From contig JAHLJZ010000039.1 of the NCBI GenBank assembly GCA_025602915.1, positions 62,001 to 126,000 of the forward strand: a stretch of 64,000 nucleotides of DNA, written 5' to 3'. Positions within the stretch are counted from its first letter, which is position 1, and the number at the start of each line of letters is the position of its first letter. This document shows, piece by piece, positions 50,001-64,000 of this stretch. The translations under genes and the position numbers were made by a program. The notes beneath the pieces are model-generated. The model searched no databases. It saw nothing but the letters and a program-made list of their open reading frames with translations, and was not told where the DNA came from. The stretch is from Paraphysoderma sedebokerense (Eukaryota > Blastocladiomycota > Physodermatomycetes > Physodermatales > Physodermataceae).

Positions 50001-51116
50001 TCTTTGTATATCCAGTGATCTTTACTGCAATGACGACATCGACGAACTGCAAGATTCCTCTAATAAATCTTAAAACAATCATTTAAACACTATCTTCAGA
50101 ACCATCTTCTTCGCGAGGTCAACATCGGTCATTGCGGCCGCCGCCACATCCTGGGAATAGAATGTCCCGGACTCCCGTACTTTTCAACAGAAGGTGTTTA
50201 GTCCTCGGAATCGATCTCGTAATACCTACTTTACGGTACTGGTAAATATTTAATTTTATGATATCCTGATTATCAGTTGTTGTCGCGACGACTTTTTTGA
50301 GAGGGTAGTAAAATTTTGATTTAATTACTCTTCCAAAACTTTCGTGTGAGGTATTACATATTATTCTGGTTTTTTGCACTTTCAATCCGGATACTTCTCT
50401 CCTAACACTTTCGCGTGAATTATTGAATACTTGAGTCGAAGCATCTCTCTACTATTCTCGTTGATTCTCCACGACATATTTAGGATTGTTAATCCTTGAC
50501 AATATCGATTAAGTTGTTCTTGCCGCTAAATTTCACATAATACTTACTAATGTGGCCTATTATGTATTTGCCATTGTTGTTACTTCAGTGATGTAATAAT
50601 TTAATCTACTGTACGTCGTCGCAGAGTATTCTAAATGGCTGTGCCAAAAAAAACGGAGATCTCTATGGAGCTAAATCGAAGTTCAATTATAATTTTGATC
50701 ATCGCAAGTTGAGTTGGGACACGGTAACAACACATAGTGCATCAAGTAATCTGCTGAAAATAGTTCCTTCTCCCTGGTATTGGTATGTCTAGAGAATAAA
50801 CTGCAACAAGACATCCAGTTAAATTCATTGAGAAAGTTTTAGTATCCTGCCGTTGTCCAGACATCTTACCCCAACGATTAAATCTACTATGCAAAATATA
50901 AACCAAAACCTGAGAGTGAAAACTGGTCATTGCTTAATTCAAAGAGATATCACGACACGAGAGCAGAACCTCAGTTCCAATACAAAAGCATCGAATCTGT
51001 TGGTAACAGTAAAGCCGCTGATGTGACACCAATCGTTTATGAGCGGATTTGGCAATTACAGTTCTCTTTCGTAAGACTCTCCTAGTTGTAACTCAATGGT
51101 TCCGCCTTATTTCCAT
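47016..51116. other. Four-kilobase gene-poor interval
   Basis: No open frame above 100 codons, no splice-linked exon set with a recognisable motif, no tRNA cloverleaf and no long inverted or tandem repeat was found on either strand. Composition is AT-rich with scattered short frames (48749-48940, 49514-49714, 49789-50073, 50119-50385). It could hold non-coding RNA, decayed elements, or be an origin-rich spacer; none of these can be shown by reading. Confidence 0.5.
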
Positions 51117-53622
51117 TCACAACTTGAGACATTCAACACCCACCCCATCACCAGCCCACTTCAACATTCCGCTCATCATTCCACGCTTTCTACTTAAATT
51201 GTCTTCAGTAGCCAGTTCATACAATGTAGATAAATTAAACAGCATCGGTTCGGCGGAGAAGATCTGTGAAGGTGAAGTAGAGAAAAGGGATTCTAATGTT
51301 CCAATTGCCTTTGGTGAAGTGAAGATAGCAGGAAAAAAGGAAAAAAAGGAAAGTTCAATATCAAATGTATCACGACAGAAGGAAAGTGTTCAATTATAAG
51401 AAAAAAGAACTCACCTTTGTAAGGGAACCAGCATAAACGTTTGCAACTGACAAGTTGTTGACAATCTAGAGCAAGACATTGATAAGGTTTTCATTATTAG
51501 GAAATTCCACATCCGTCAAACATGTTCGATGGATTGCAGAAAATTAAAATAACCGACCGTTGTATTTTTGGGAAATAGCTTAATAGTTTTTTGCAAAATC
51601 TGGATTGCTTCATCCCAGTTGCCAATCGCCATTGTGTAAAGTGCACTGATTAGGTTTCAGAGTATCCATTAACAAAATTGAAAGCAACACAATAGAATGA
51701 TGAGTTAAAGAATGGCGACAACGAAAAAAACGCGGTGTCATGAGACCGGTTTCAACTTACGAATTCGTCAAGGATATCTCTGATTTCTCAATATCAACAC
51801 CTTGTCGCTTCAGATCATCATCAACTTTTGTAAACAATAATTTTGAATCGAGGAGATTTCCAAACTGGTTGTAAAAATAGCCATCAATTCACACACTGCG
51901 CCCGGCGAAGATACTTCCAATATACAGGAAAGCAAAACCTTACATGCAAATGCACCCTTCCAAACGCAGACATCAAGTCCAAAGAGTTCGGCTGTAGTTC
52001 GAGGGTCAGTTTCATTACCTTATTAGCCGCTACATAATCCTTGAATGGGCAGAAGTAGTGCTATGTTACAGGTCATGCCATAGAGAAATGGAAATATGTT
52101 CATGTAACACACTACCTTGATCGAAATTAAGACGGAAATTATATGAAGTAGAACTTGCAGCTTGTTAACAAGAAAAAGTTGTCGCTCGGATTCAGAGATG
52201 GACTCGTCCAAAAGGTACTGATCGAAGATATGTCTGGCGTCAGATTTGCCTCACAGAGTTTATTAACAAACGAAATTTGAAAATAGGAGAACGCTACTGA
52301 CATTATCCAACTGAAATAATAGTCTGTAGTAACGATCCAAAGACTGTAAAGGACGATTCGATAAGGCCGGAATCTGCGCGTGTGTCAATATTAATGGGAA
52401 GGGTATAATATATCCTTCATGATAGTCCAAAGTGTTAGCATGGATTGATACATCAGTCAAGATGAAATGAAAATGATACAGCCGACGGACCTTTCCGATT
52501 TGGATAAACCGAAGGATAATGTTCGTATTTTGATTCATCCTTTAAAAAGTCGCCAATTTTCTCAAATTCAGCAGAAAGTAGGTGAAAATGCCTCAATTTT
52601 ACAAGACTCAGGGCTCTGGCGTACCAGCACTGTTTAGCAGCGGGAGAATATGAGTTACGTGATCGAGAGTTCCAAGTTATCTGAATATTAAAGGCTACCT
52701 TCATAATCAAATCAACATCGTGTTTCGGAGTGATCGTAATTTGTTGTCGGGCATATTGCGCCAGTGTCCTCCATGCTTGGTTTTTCTGAGAAAATTAATA
52801 CAGAATTATATTAGTTTGCGATTTCCTGAATTCACAGAAAAGTATCTGGATCGTTGTCAGGCCCGCCTAGACCATTAGTTAATACGTACAATTAGGTATT
52901 CAATAGGCTGGCCACTGGCTTCGGCTTCTGTCAAGGTCACAGTTTTTCTTTTAGCAGAATCAGGAGTCAGATGAGTGGCGACAATATCGTCCAGCGGAGT
53001 GTTCTATATCAGCAATGTGAGCAGTCGCGCTGACCAGTCTTGCGATTTTGTGAATACTCACTTGAGGGATGTCGAGAAAGAGGGTTGGATCTACGAAATG
53101 ACTTAAGTCTAGCGACGTAATAGGCTGGGACAAAGCATTTACCGGTTCTGAAGCCGAAGTTGAGGGTATCAGATTAATTTGGGGGTCTGAAAGAGAGCTG
53201 GTTGAAATATCGGTAGCAGCCGGACGGGTTAAAAAAATTGAGGGCTGACTGGTCGGGACGTCAGTCACAGCAAGGATATCGCTTGCGTGGGATGAAGTGT
53301 CGACCAAAGATATATTCTTATCACCGGAGTTTCCGACAGGAATAGTGAATGGATCCGAATTCTGGTCGGTGCTGGTAAAGAGATCCTGCGGAATTGGAGC
53401 TGGGTTTGAGGCAATATCACCTGCCACTTGCGCCCCTGGCTGTGTATGTATTTGCTCATTGAGGAAAGCAAGGGAAGGGTCTGCAGTAGCAGGAAGATTT
53501 GAAGTCTGGGATGTAGTATTGTTGAAGAAGTCATTAGCCAATTCTGTCTGGTGATTCTGAGAGGAGAAAAGGTTGTCGGGCAAGGGTTGAGGATTTTGAT
53601 CATCTGCGGTTGGGTCGGCCAT
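51117..53622 (-). CDS. TRAPPC12: TRAPP complex subunit, TRAPPC12 type (TPR protein)
   Basis: Eleven exons: 53622-53062, 53003-52890, 52785-52699, 52629-52491, 52414-52298, 52249-52116, 52039-51944, 51864-51761, 51645-51558, 51465-51415 and 51308-51117, giving 560 residues. The N-terminal ~190 residues are disordered (Gln/Ser/Thr/Pro-rich). The rest parallels human TRAPPC12: CWYARALSLVKL, AEFEKIGDF, YEHYPSVYPNRKG, IIPFPLILTHAQIPAL, SLDRYYRLLF, NSALYTMAIGNWDEAIQIL, VNNLSVANVYAGSL, FNLSTLYELATEDN and the C-terminal CLKL. These are TPR helices. TRAPPC12 belongs to TRAPPIII in ER-Golgi and autophagic traffic. The 69-nt intron 3 (52698-52630) is free of stops in frame, so its retention (adding 23 residues) is possible. 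Confidence 0.92.
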
Positions 53623-53942
53623 GACGATAACAAAATTTGACTCTATATTCTCTGTGAATGCTTCGAGGGAATGGCGATATAGTTGAGGGTATGTGAGCGA
53701 GGAATGAAAGCAGACGAGGACGGGAAGGGTCGTTCTTTCGTGCCCGCGGCATTCGTTCTAACGAGATATTGATAATGGAAATACTCACAATTACAATTAT
53801 TATCTTCTTTGCGCAGAATGGATATCAAATACAATCGTTCAATAGAATAAAGTATAATAATAATTCATCATAAACGAATATTTAAGCCGAGGCACGTGAC
53901 TGTGGATATTCCTTAGAAGTTCCTCTTCCGTTCGAGCGGGAA
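53623..53942. promoter_or_regulatory. Divergent promoter between TRAPPC12 and Raptor genes
   Basis: 320 bp between the two start codons. AT-rich central part (ATAAAGTATAATAATAATTC) flanked by GC-richer leaders. Confidence 0.45.
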
Positions 53943-56900
53943 ATGGGCATCGCCGGTTATATCCACCACATCGATGATTCTCCCATGTCGAACTCGGCAA
54001 ACCTCCCCTCCCCGCCGCTGAATCCCACCCAACAGCTCTCTCAATCCAGTAGATACATCTATCTGAATGAAAAGCGCCACAAGACCTCCGCCACCCCGTC
54101 CCTGCACCATCCTCTAAGAAATACACCTTTGCATGATTGGAGAACGAGAGAAAGACTGAAGACAGTTTCGGTTGCGTTATTGCTCTGTCTCAATATTGGC
54201 GTGGACCCTCCTGATATTGTTAAAACCAATCCTTGTGCTAAACTTGAAGCTTGGGTCGATCCGTTCTCTCTTCCTCCTCGAAAAGCATTGGAAGCGATAG
54301 GGAAAAACCTACAGCAACAGTTTGAAGTTTGGCAGCCAAGGGCTAGATATAAGTTATCGCTAGATCCTTCGGTTGAAGAAACTAAAAAGCTATGTTGCTC
54401 ACTCCGAAGAAACGCAAAGGAGGAAAGAATTCTGTTTTACTACAACGGCCATGGAGTCCCCAAACCGACTCCGAGTGGGGAACTTTGGGTTTTCAACAAA
54501 AACTATACACAGTACATCCCAGTGTCTATATACGACCTCCAAACTTGGCTGGGTGCGCCTTGTATCTATGTTTACGATTGTTCTGCCGCTGGAAACATCA
54601 TGATGTCGTTCAACAAGTTTGCTGACCAGCGAGATGCAGAAGCCGCCAAAGCCGCCACCGCTTTAATCCAACAGCAGCAACAGTCTGGACAAATACCGAA
54701 CGGTGTTACGCCAGTGTTACCGATAACAACGTTTCGAGATTCAATTCAACTTGCCGCTTGCGGTCCCAATGAAATTTTACCGATGAATCCTGATCTTCCC
54801 GCCGATATTTTCACCGCATGTTTAACAACTCCGATTGAAATGTCTCTTAGATGGTTTGTCCTACATAATCCTCTATTGAATAAAAAAGTAACTCTCGATT
54901 TGGTATCAAAAGTTCCGGGACGTTTGAATGATCGGCGAACACCGTTGGGAGAACTGAATTGGATATTCACCGCAATTACAGACACGATTGCGTGGAATGT
55001 GTTGTCGAGAGACCTGTTCAAACGGCTTTTTCGTCAAGATTTGATGGTAGCAGCATTATTCCGAAACTTCTTGTTGGCAGATCGTGTGATGAGATCGTAC
55101 CGATGTAACCCCATGTCGGAGCCTCTGTTACCTTCTACGTCACAGCATCCTTTGTGGAATGCATGGGACTTAGCATTAGATCAGTGCTTGGCTCAATTAC
55201 CGGCCTTGGTAGCTACAGACAGTAATGGAAGCGAGCCCGCCTTAGAGTATCGGAACAGTACATTTTTCGCCGAACAATTAACGGCATTTGAAGTTTGGTT
55301 ATCTCACGGGACGGTCGCAAAGAAACCACCGGAACAGCTACCCATTGTACTTCAAGTGCTCCTCAGCCAGGTTCATCGGCTGCGGGCGTTGATTTTACTT
55401 AGCAAATTCCTCGACCTCGGATCGTGGGCCGTTGACCAGGCGCTCTCAGTTGGAATATTTCCTTATGTTCTTAAACTTCTCCAATCCCCTGCTCCCGAAC
55501 TTAAACCGGTTTTAGTTTTTATTTGGGCTCGAATACTCGCTGTGGATCCAACTTGTCAATCTGATTTGCTCAAGGATAACGGATTCGCTTACTTTATTCA
55601 CGTACTTTCCCCTTCCGCTAATCTTCCACCCTTACCAAATGTCTCCGAACACCGTGCCATGTGCGCCTTTATACTATCTACATTCTGCTACGCTTTCCGA
55701 GCGGGTCAACAGTGCTGTTTAAAAAACTCCGTTATCCCGTTATGCGTTATTCATTTAAGCGATGTTGACCCCTTATTACGACAATGGTCTTCCATCTGTA
55801 TTGGTCAGTTATGCGCCGATTATCCGGAAGCTAAATTTGCTACGTTGCGAGATAACATCCATGAGCAGTTAGTGTCATTGTTGTCTGATCCCGTCCCGGA
55901 AGTTCGAGCATCGGCTGTATTCACACTAGGAAAATTATTTGGGGACCTAGAAAAATCTGAACAATTGCTGATGATTGAACATTATATTGTTCTCTCATTG
56001 CTTCCGCTCACCTCCGATGCATCTCCGATAGTCCGTAAGGAACTTGTCATTTCATTATCCTATTTCGTGAATCAGTATGCAGAACAATTTGTGAAATCGG
56101 TGCAACACCTGCTGTCAGAGGAAAGCGATCGGAAAACATCTACTGAAAATCAAAGAAAATTACAACAGCGATTAGCTGCTCTGAATCCAGAGAATAGGGA
56201 ACCCCTCAATCTATATCATGGCGCATGGAAAGTACTATTGATCTTGTCAGTAGACCCACATCAACAAGTAGCCGAGTTAGCTAAAATTGTCGCGGACGAT
56301 GTGGTAAGGAGATATGTGATTTCGAACACCCATGAGAGTAGTGAAAAGAATCTGAAAAGTATAGGAAAAGGAATTGATGGGCATGGTCGACGGGAGAATG
56401 GACGTGATTACGCGCAACTTCGTCATCAAGTCGCGATAAGGTCAGATTTTTTTGAATGGAGTAGGGAGTATTTCGCTGAACCACAAATGAGGGTAAATAG
56501 ATTTTTCTGTAGGCCAAACTGCATCAATGATTAGAAAACTAACTGTTACATGTTAGCCACCGGAAGACGAAGAACCAGGAAGTGTTGCTGACATAGAACG
56601 GACTTATCGCCACTCACGCAATGATGAGATCCTTGATAATTCGCAATCTTACGCGAAACAGATTTCCCCTGGTACGTTCTCCATCACCGAATTACCGTTT
56701 AAGTTTCTTACTCATTCAATGTATTTATAATATCCTGCACTTCCAGCTTTACCCTATAGCGACCAACTGTGTACCCTTCTTCACGATGCGTCTACAAAGC
56801 TAATAAGATTTCATTCGTACGACCCGTACTTGCTTGTTGCTGATACTCGCAATGTTGTGACTGTGTGGGATTGGAAATATGGTACAAGAGTTCATGGGTT

Positions 56901-58156
56901 CAGAAACCTGAATTGTGAGGGTAGCCGAATCACAAGCTTAGAATTACTGAACGAAGACGATGTAGGATTGGTTTGTGTTGGATCCGGTATGTAATCCTTT
57001 CCTTTTTGGATGGTATGGTGTTACTGTTGACATTTTTCGATGTTAATTAATGGTGTTATATTTTCCCCACATGCCAGACGACGGCACCCTTCGCATTTAT
57101 CGCAATTACGCTCCGTTATACGAATCATCCACGCTTCAAGAAACCCACACCGAGATAGTGACGACTTGGAGACCTCTGACCGAGTTGACTAACATACGTA
57201 AAGGGTTCGGTTTGTTAACGGAATGGCAACAAGCGACAGGATGTCTAATTACTAGTGGCGATGCTAGGTCCATCAAAGTGTGGGATCTAGAGAGAGAGTT
57301 CTGCATCCAGGTTTGTTTGCGAACGTTTTTTCTTCAAAATATCAAAACTTCTGTTTAATGTGACTTCTGACGGTGTCCTGAATTTAATTTTTCTTGTCAC
57401 TATAGGAAATTCATACCCGCTCATCTGGTTCTGTGACGTCTCTTTCGACAGATTCATCAGAATCCAATATTTTATTGGCTGGTACTAGCGACGGTGTAGT
57501 CCGAGTGTATGATAAGCGGCTGGCTCCTAAAGATAATATGGTTTCGAACTTCAAAGAACACAAGAGTTGGTTGGTAGGGTTGTGCGTACAGAAAGGAGAT
57601 AAGAGGAGGATTATCAGTGGAAGGTATTGTTTGGCGATTCATTCTTTCATCTACTTGGATTGCGTTATTACATGATGTTTCTTTTCTGACTCAGTGGTCC
57701 TTTTTTTTGGTTTCATTTTAGTGCAAATGGGGACATTCGATTATGGGATCTTCGGCTCGCCAAATCGGTCCGCACTATAGACGGATTTCCCAGTGGAATG
57801 ACAACTTTATCGGTGCACAATCACGTTCCGAGTGTTGCTGCGTAAGTGCTGTTTCGAACTTCCTCGAAAATTATCATCTATATGACACTAACTCTCATGA
57901 GATTGCTCACGTCAGTGGCTCTACTCTTTCGACCATTAAAACGTTTAATTTGTCCACAACCGACCCGTTCTCACTAGTTACATCTACCATAAAGCATTAT
58001 GCAGGTTTGCTTGGTACAAGGATTGGTGTGGTGAATGATATCGCATTCCATCCTAATTTAGACGTATTTGCCAAAGCCGGTGTCGATGGTACTGTCGCAA
58101 TATGGGGAAGAGATGGCATTGGAGCGAGTCGGAGCATAGGCAGTGTCGATCGCTAA
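53943..58156 (+). CDS. RPTOR: Raptor/Kog1 (Mip1), TORC1 scaffold
   Basis: Seven exons: 53943-56492, 56557-56671, 56747-56986, 57078-57310, 57406-57623, 57722-57841 and 57916-58156, giving 1238 residues. The start LHDWRTRERLKTVSVALLL and LCLNIGVDPPDIVKTNPCAK are Raptor signatures. The caspase-like RNC domain has His170 in YYNGHGVPKPT and Cys213 in VYDCSAAGN, the positions of a caspase dyad. HEAT repeats follow (for example IHLSDVDPLLRQWSSICIGQ, VPEVRASAVFTLGKLF, ASPIVRKELVISLSYF). The C-terminal ~350 residues make seven WD40 blades (GDIRLWDLRLAK, DGTLRIYRNYAP). Raptor recruits TOR substrates with TOS motifs and places TORC1 on the vacuole/lysosome. The first exon alone covers 850 residues, while the WD40 part is split by six introns. 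Confidence 0.96.
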
Positions 58157-58922
58157 GCAGTGTAGAAATGCAGATTTTTAAACTAATAGTGGTTGTAATT
58201 ATAATGTTTATGGTGGTATACGCTTGCAGAAAGTATCCGCGGATGTATATTATTTTTTACCTTACTGGAATAGAATTCTCGTCTGATATATCGTAAACAG
58301 CGAACTCCTAATTTTTGCGTAACGCGCCAATTACCGACCATAAATGCCGAAAGGAGAAACTTGGGAGCATTTAAAGTCCAAAAAAGGCTTTCCTTCATCA
58401 ACCGCAATACCTGAATCGAGTGATAGTGAAATAACATATGATAAAGAAGATTTACACTTGAATATATTTGTAATGAGCTGACACACACTTGGAGACTTTT
58501 TATTGCCAGGCGCTCTGCCGTATTTTAAATGTCATAGGATAAATGTGATCAAGAAAATATTCTGCTATCTATAACCGATCTGTCACAGAAAGGGTATTCC
58601 GCCTTTCAATTGAGTCCCACCCCATTTAAAAATATACCAATGAGACATACCAATAATGATCATTTTAATTTGCTGCAGTAAACTGGTACATATACTAATG
58701 CGGATGAATCATGAATTCATGATCCTTGCTTGACGGTGCCATCAAAGAAATTGGGATTCAAGAAATGGCGTCTGATCTCTGAACAAAGCAAGCACTATGA
58801 CGTCACTGGCCGCTTAATCTGATAATTCGATTTCCAGACAAATTTTACACCCCATTAAATCGCCAAAGCTCTCGTCTTTACGAAATCAGTAATAGACAAT
58901 ACAGTGACAATACGGACAGAAG
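58157..58922. other. Intergenic gap downstream of Raptor
   Basis: About 770 bp. A minus-strand 101-codon frame (58183-58488) has no motif and no start context, so it is not called. Contains the Raptor 3' region and the promoter of the next plus-strand gene. Confidence 0.35.
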
Positions 58923-60003
58923 ATGTCAGGCTACAAAGAATATGAAACCGCCGATTTTGATATTTCGGACGCAATCGACCTTCATGGTGAAAATGGCCCT
59001 GTATTGACAGATTATGCCCCACCGTCCAGTGGTTTTTCATACAACGATGTATCTGCTATTCCATCTTACCAGCGTCATCGTATGACTGAAATTTCTGCGA
59101 TGCACTCAATTAATAAGGAAGAAACGTCCGCTCCTCGTTATCGGCCTTTGACAGAAGATTTTGAGGGCGAGCAGACTGGATTTCTTGTAGATAGTGCAGA
59201 AGAGTTAAGCGGAGAATCAAAGTACGATGATATTCCATTGCAGCCAAATAAGCAGCGAACTGGAAAGATTTCAGTTCATCATACCCTGTTGAACAATGAG
59301 CAGAAAATGCGGGAGGAGGACGAAGCATTGGCAAAATTGAAGGGGTTGGCTAGCTTAATGGAAACAGAGCAAACTTTGTACCATCCTGAAAGAGGCAGTG
59401 CTGCTACCGTACGTTGCTTGGTCTAAAACGGCTCCTAATTGTGGATGCTATCTATTGCATTAACCTATCAAAATCCAAAACTCAGCTTTCCGGTGAATGC
59501 GGGGCTCTCGCGGAAGCTGCATTTGGTGCGTGTTTCAATCGATGTGGCGGGATGGTTAGCTCCTAGCGATTATGCTGATTTCCAAATCCTTATGCTTTAG
59601 GAAATTATGCGGCGGCCATCGCAGAGGAACGAGAGAAGACAGTTCAAGAAATCCAACATGAAGTAGCAATAGACTACGTGTGTTGCTACGCTATAACGTT
59701 TCCTGTTCGTTAGTATTGATAGAAGTTTTCTTTTTTGGCTAGAATATCGGAGATCCCAGATCGCTTTATCACTTCCTCCAAAGAGATGCGAAACAGAAAA
59801 TGGCAGACGAGAATGACAAATACGGTCGGATAATACCCAATGGCGTTGCAGCTCATACTCAGAAAGCTGCGATGAAGGTTAGTACTAGTATTGAGTAATG
59901 AGGGGAAAATAACGTAATAATATAATCTAATGCCCACGTCATTTAATAGTGTGGCCAAGCTATTTTGAACGAAGAGTTATACTCCGAAGTTTTGGAAGAA
60001 TGA
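58923..60003 (+). CDS. Conserved-looking acidic helical protein of unknown function
   Basis: Five exons, 58923-59408, 59486-59525, 59601-59677, 59743-59877 and 59950-60003, give 263 residues; every phase agrees. The protein is acidic and has no signal peptide or membrane helix. The N-terminal half is disordered (ETADFDISDAIDLHGEN). From about residue 125 it is helical: NNEQKMREEDEALAKLKGLA, AIAEEREKTVQEIQHEVA, then DPRSLYHFLQRDAKQKMADE and GRIIPNGVAAHTQKAAMK. I do not recognise the family. Small exons and good splice sites (one is GTGTGT) argue for a real gene. Possible roles include vesicle or cilium-associated proteins, but nothing in the sequence decides. Confidence 0.65.
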
Positions 60004-60105
60004 AGCATCATTTCATTTTACGGTAGCAATTGCCACCTAAAGGTCTTTTTTGGGGTACCGTTTAATAAATACGTTGCATTTGTCAGTCTAGTATATCAAA
60101 CTACA
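60004..60105. other. Short convergent spacer
   Basis: About 100 bp between the stops of the unknown 263-residue gene and the kinase gene. The two transcripts must overlap or end within it. AATAAATACG at 60063-60072 (plus strand) looks like a polyadenylation signal. Confidence 0.4.

Positions 60106-64000
<3,895 letters not shown>

Noticed and set aside
58183-58488. 101-codon minus-strand frame downstream of Raptor
   Set aside because: No motif, no splice partner and AT-rich context; probably chance.

Overview
The window reads as nuclear DNA of an intron-rich, early-diverging fungus, most likely a zoosporic (chytrid-like) one. The protein families are fungal or opisthokont: a Rim15/Cek1-type kinase, an Ssh4/Ear1-type SPRY adaptor, Raptor/Kog1, TRAPPC12, glycogenin, Utp23 and Tgs1. 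Most genes carry several short GT-AG introns (about 30-160 nt, up to 14 exons), and there are three class A (rhodopsin-like) GPCR genes, which are rare in Dikarya. The lineage is inferred from gene content and was not tested by a search. I rebuilt the exon models by hand. In every complete spliced gene listed, the exon lengths sum to a multiple of three and the reading frame joins across each splice.

Layout. 1-1092: an F-box/leucine-rich protein that runs off the left edge. 1472-6272: three tandem GPCR paralogues with identical exon lengths. 6.3-8.3 kb: no protein gene, but an intron-containing tRNA-Thr and a threefold ~100-bp repeat. 8.3-12.3 kb: glycogenin and TGS1. 12.3-13.9 kb: a second tRNA-Thr and otherwise nothing. 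13.9-19.6 kb: an SSH4-like SPRY protein, a protein with only the N-terminal cullin repeats, and a small membrane protein. 20.8-26.5 kb: an LRR protein and a 1040-residue modular Gln/Asn/Pro-rich protein. 26.6-29.6 kb: UTP23 and a coiled-coil/BAR-like protein. 30-32 kb: a secreted expansin-like protein and a tiny Cys-rich secreted peptide. 32.8-35.8 kb: an ARMT1/DUF89 protein and a p24 cargo receptor. 36-39.7 kb: an RGG protein and a full-length tyrosine recombinase. 39.95-43.2 kb: MCM7. 43.8-47 kb: a Nup50/Nup2-like nucleoporin and a RidA-family enzyme. 47-51.1 kb: a 4-kb stretch without recognisable genes. 51.1-58.2 kb: TRAPPC12 and Raptor. 58.9-60 kb: an unknown 263-residue protein. 60.1-64 kb: a Rim15-like kinase that runs off the right edge.

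Most of the genes are unrelated housekeeping functions: replication licensing, snRNA cap hypermethylation, ribosome assembly, ER-Golgi transport, nuclear transport, and nutrient signalling by Raptor/TORC1 and Rim15. Several lie head to head with 200-350 bp between start codons, so shared bidirectional promoters are likely. The parts that stand out are the GPCR tandem array, the exon-module duplication gene, the intact tyrosine recombinase facing MCM7, and the cullin-repeat-only protein.
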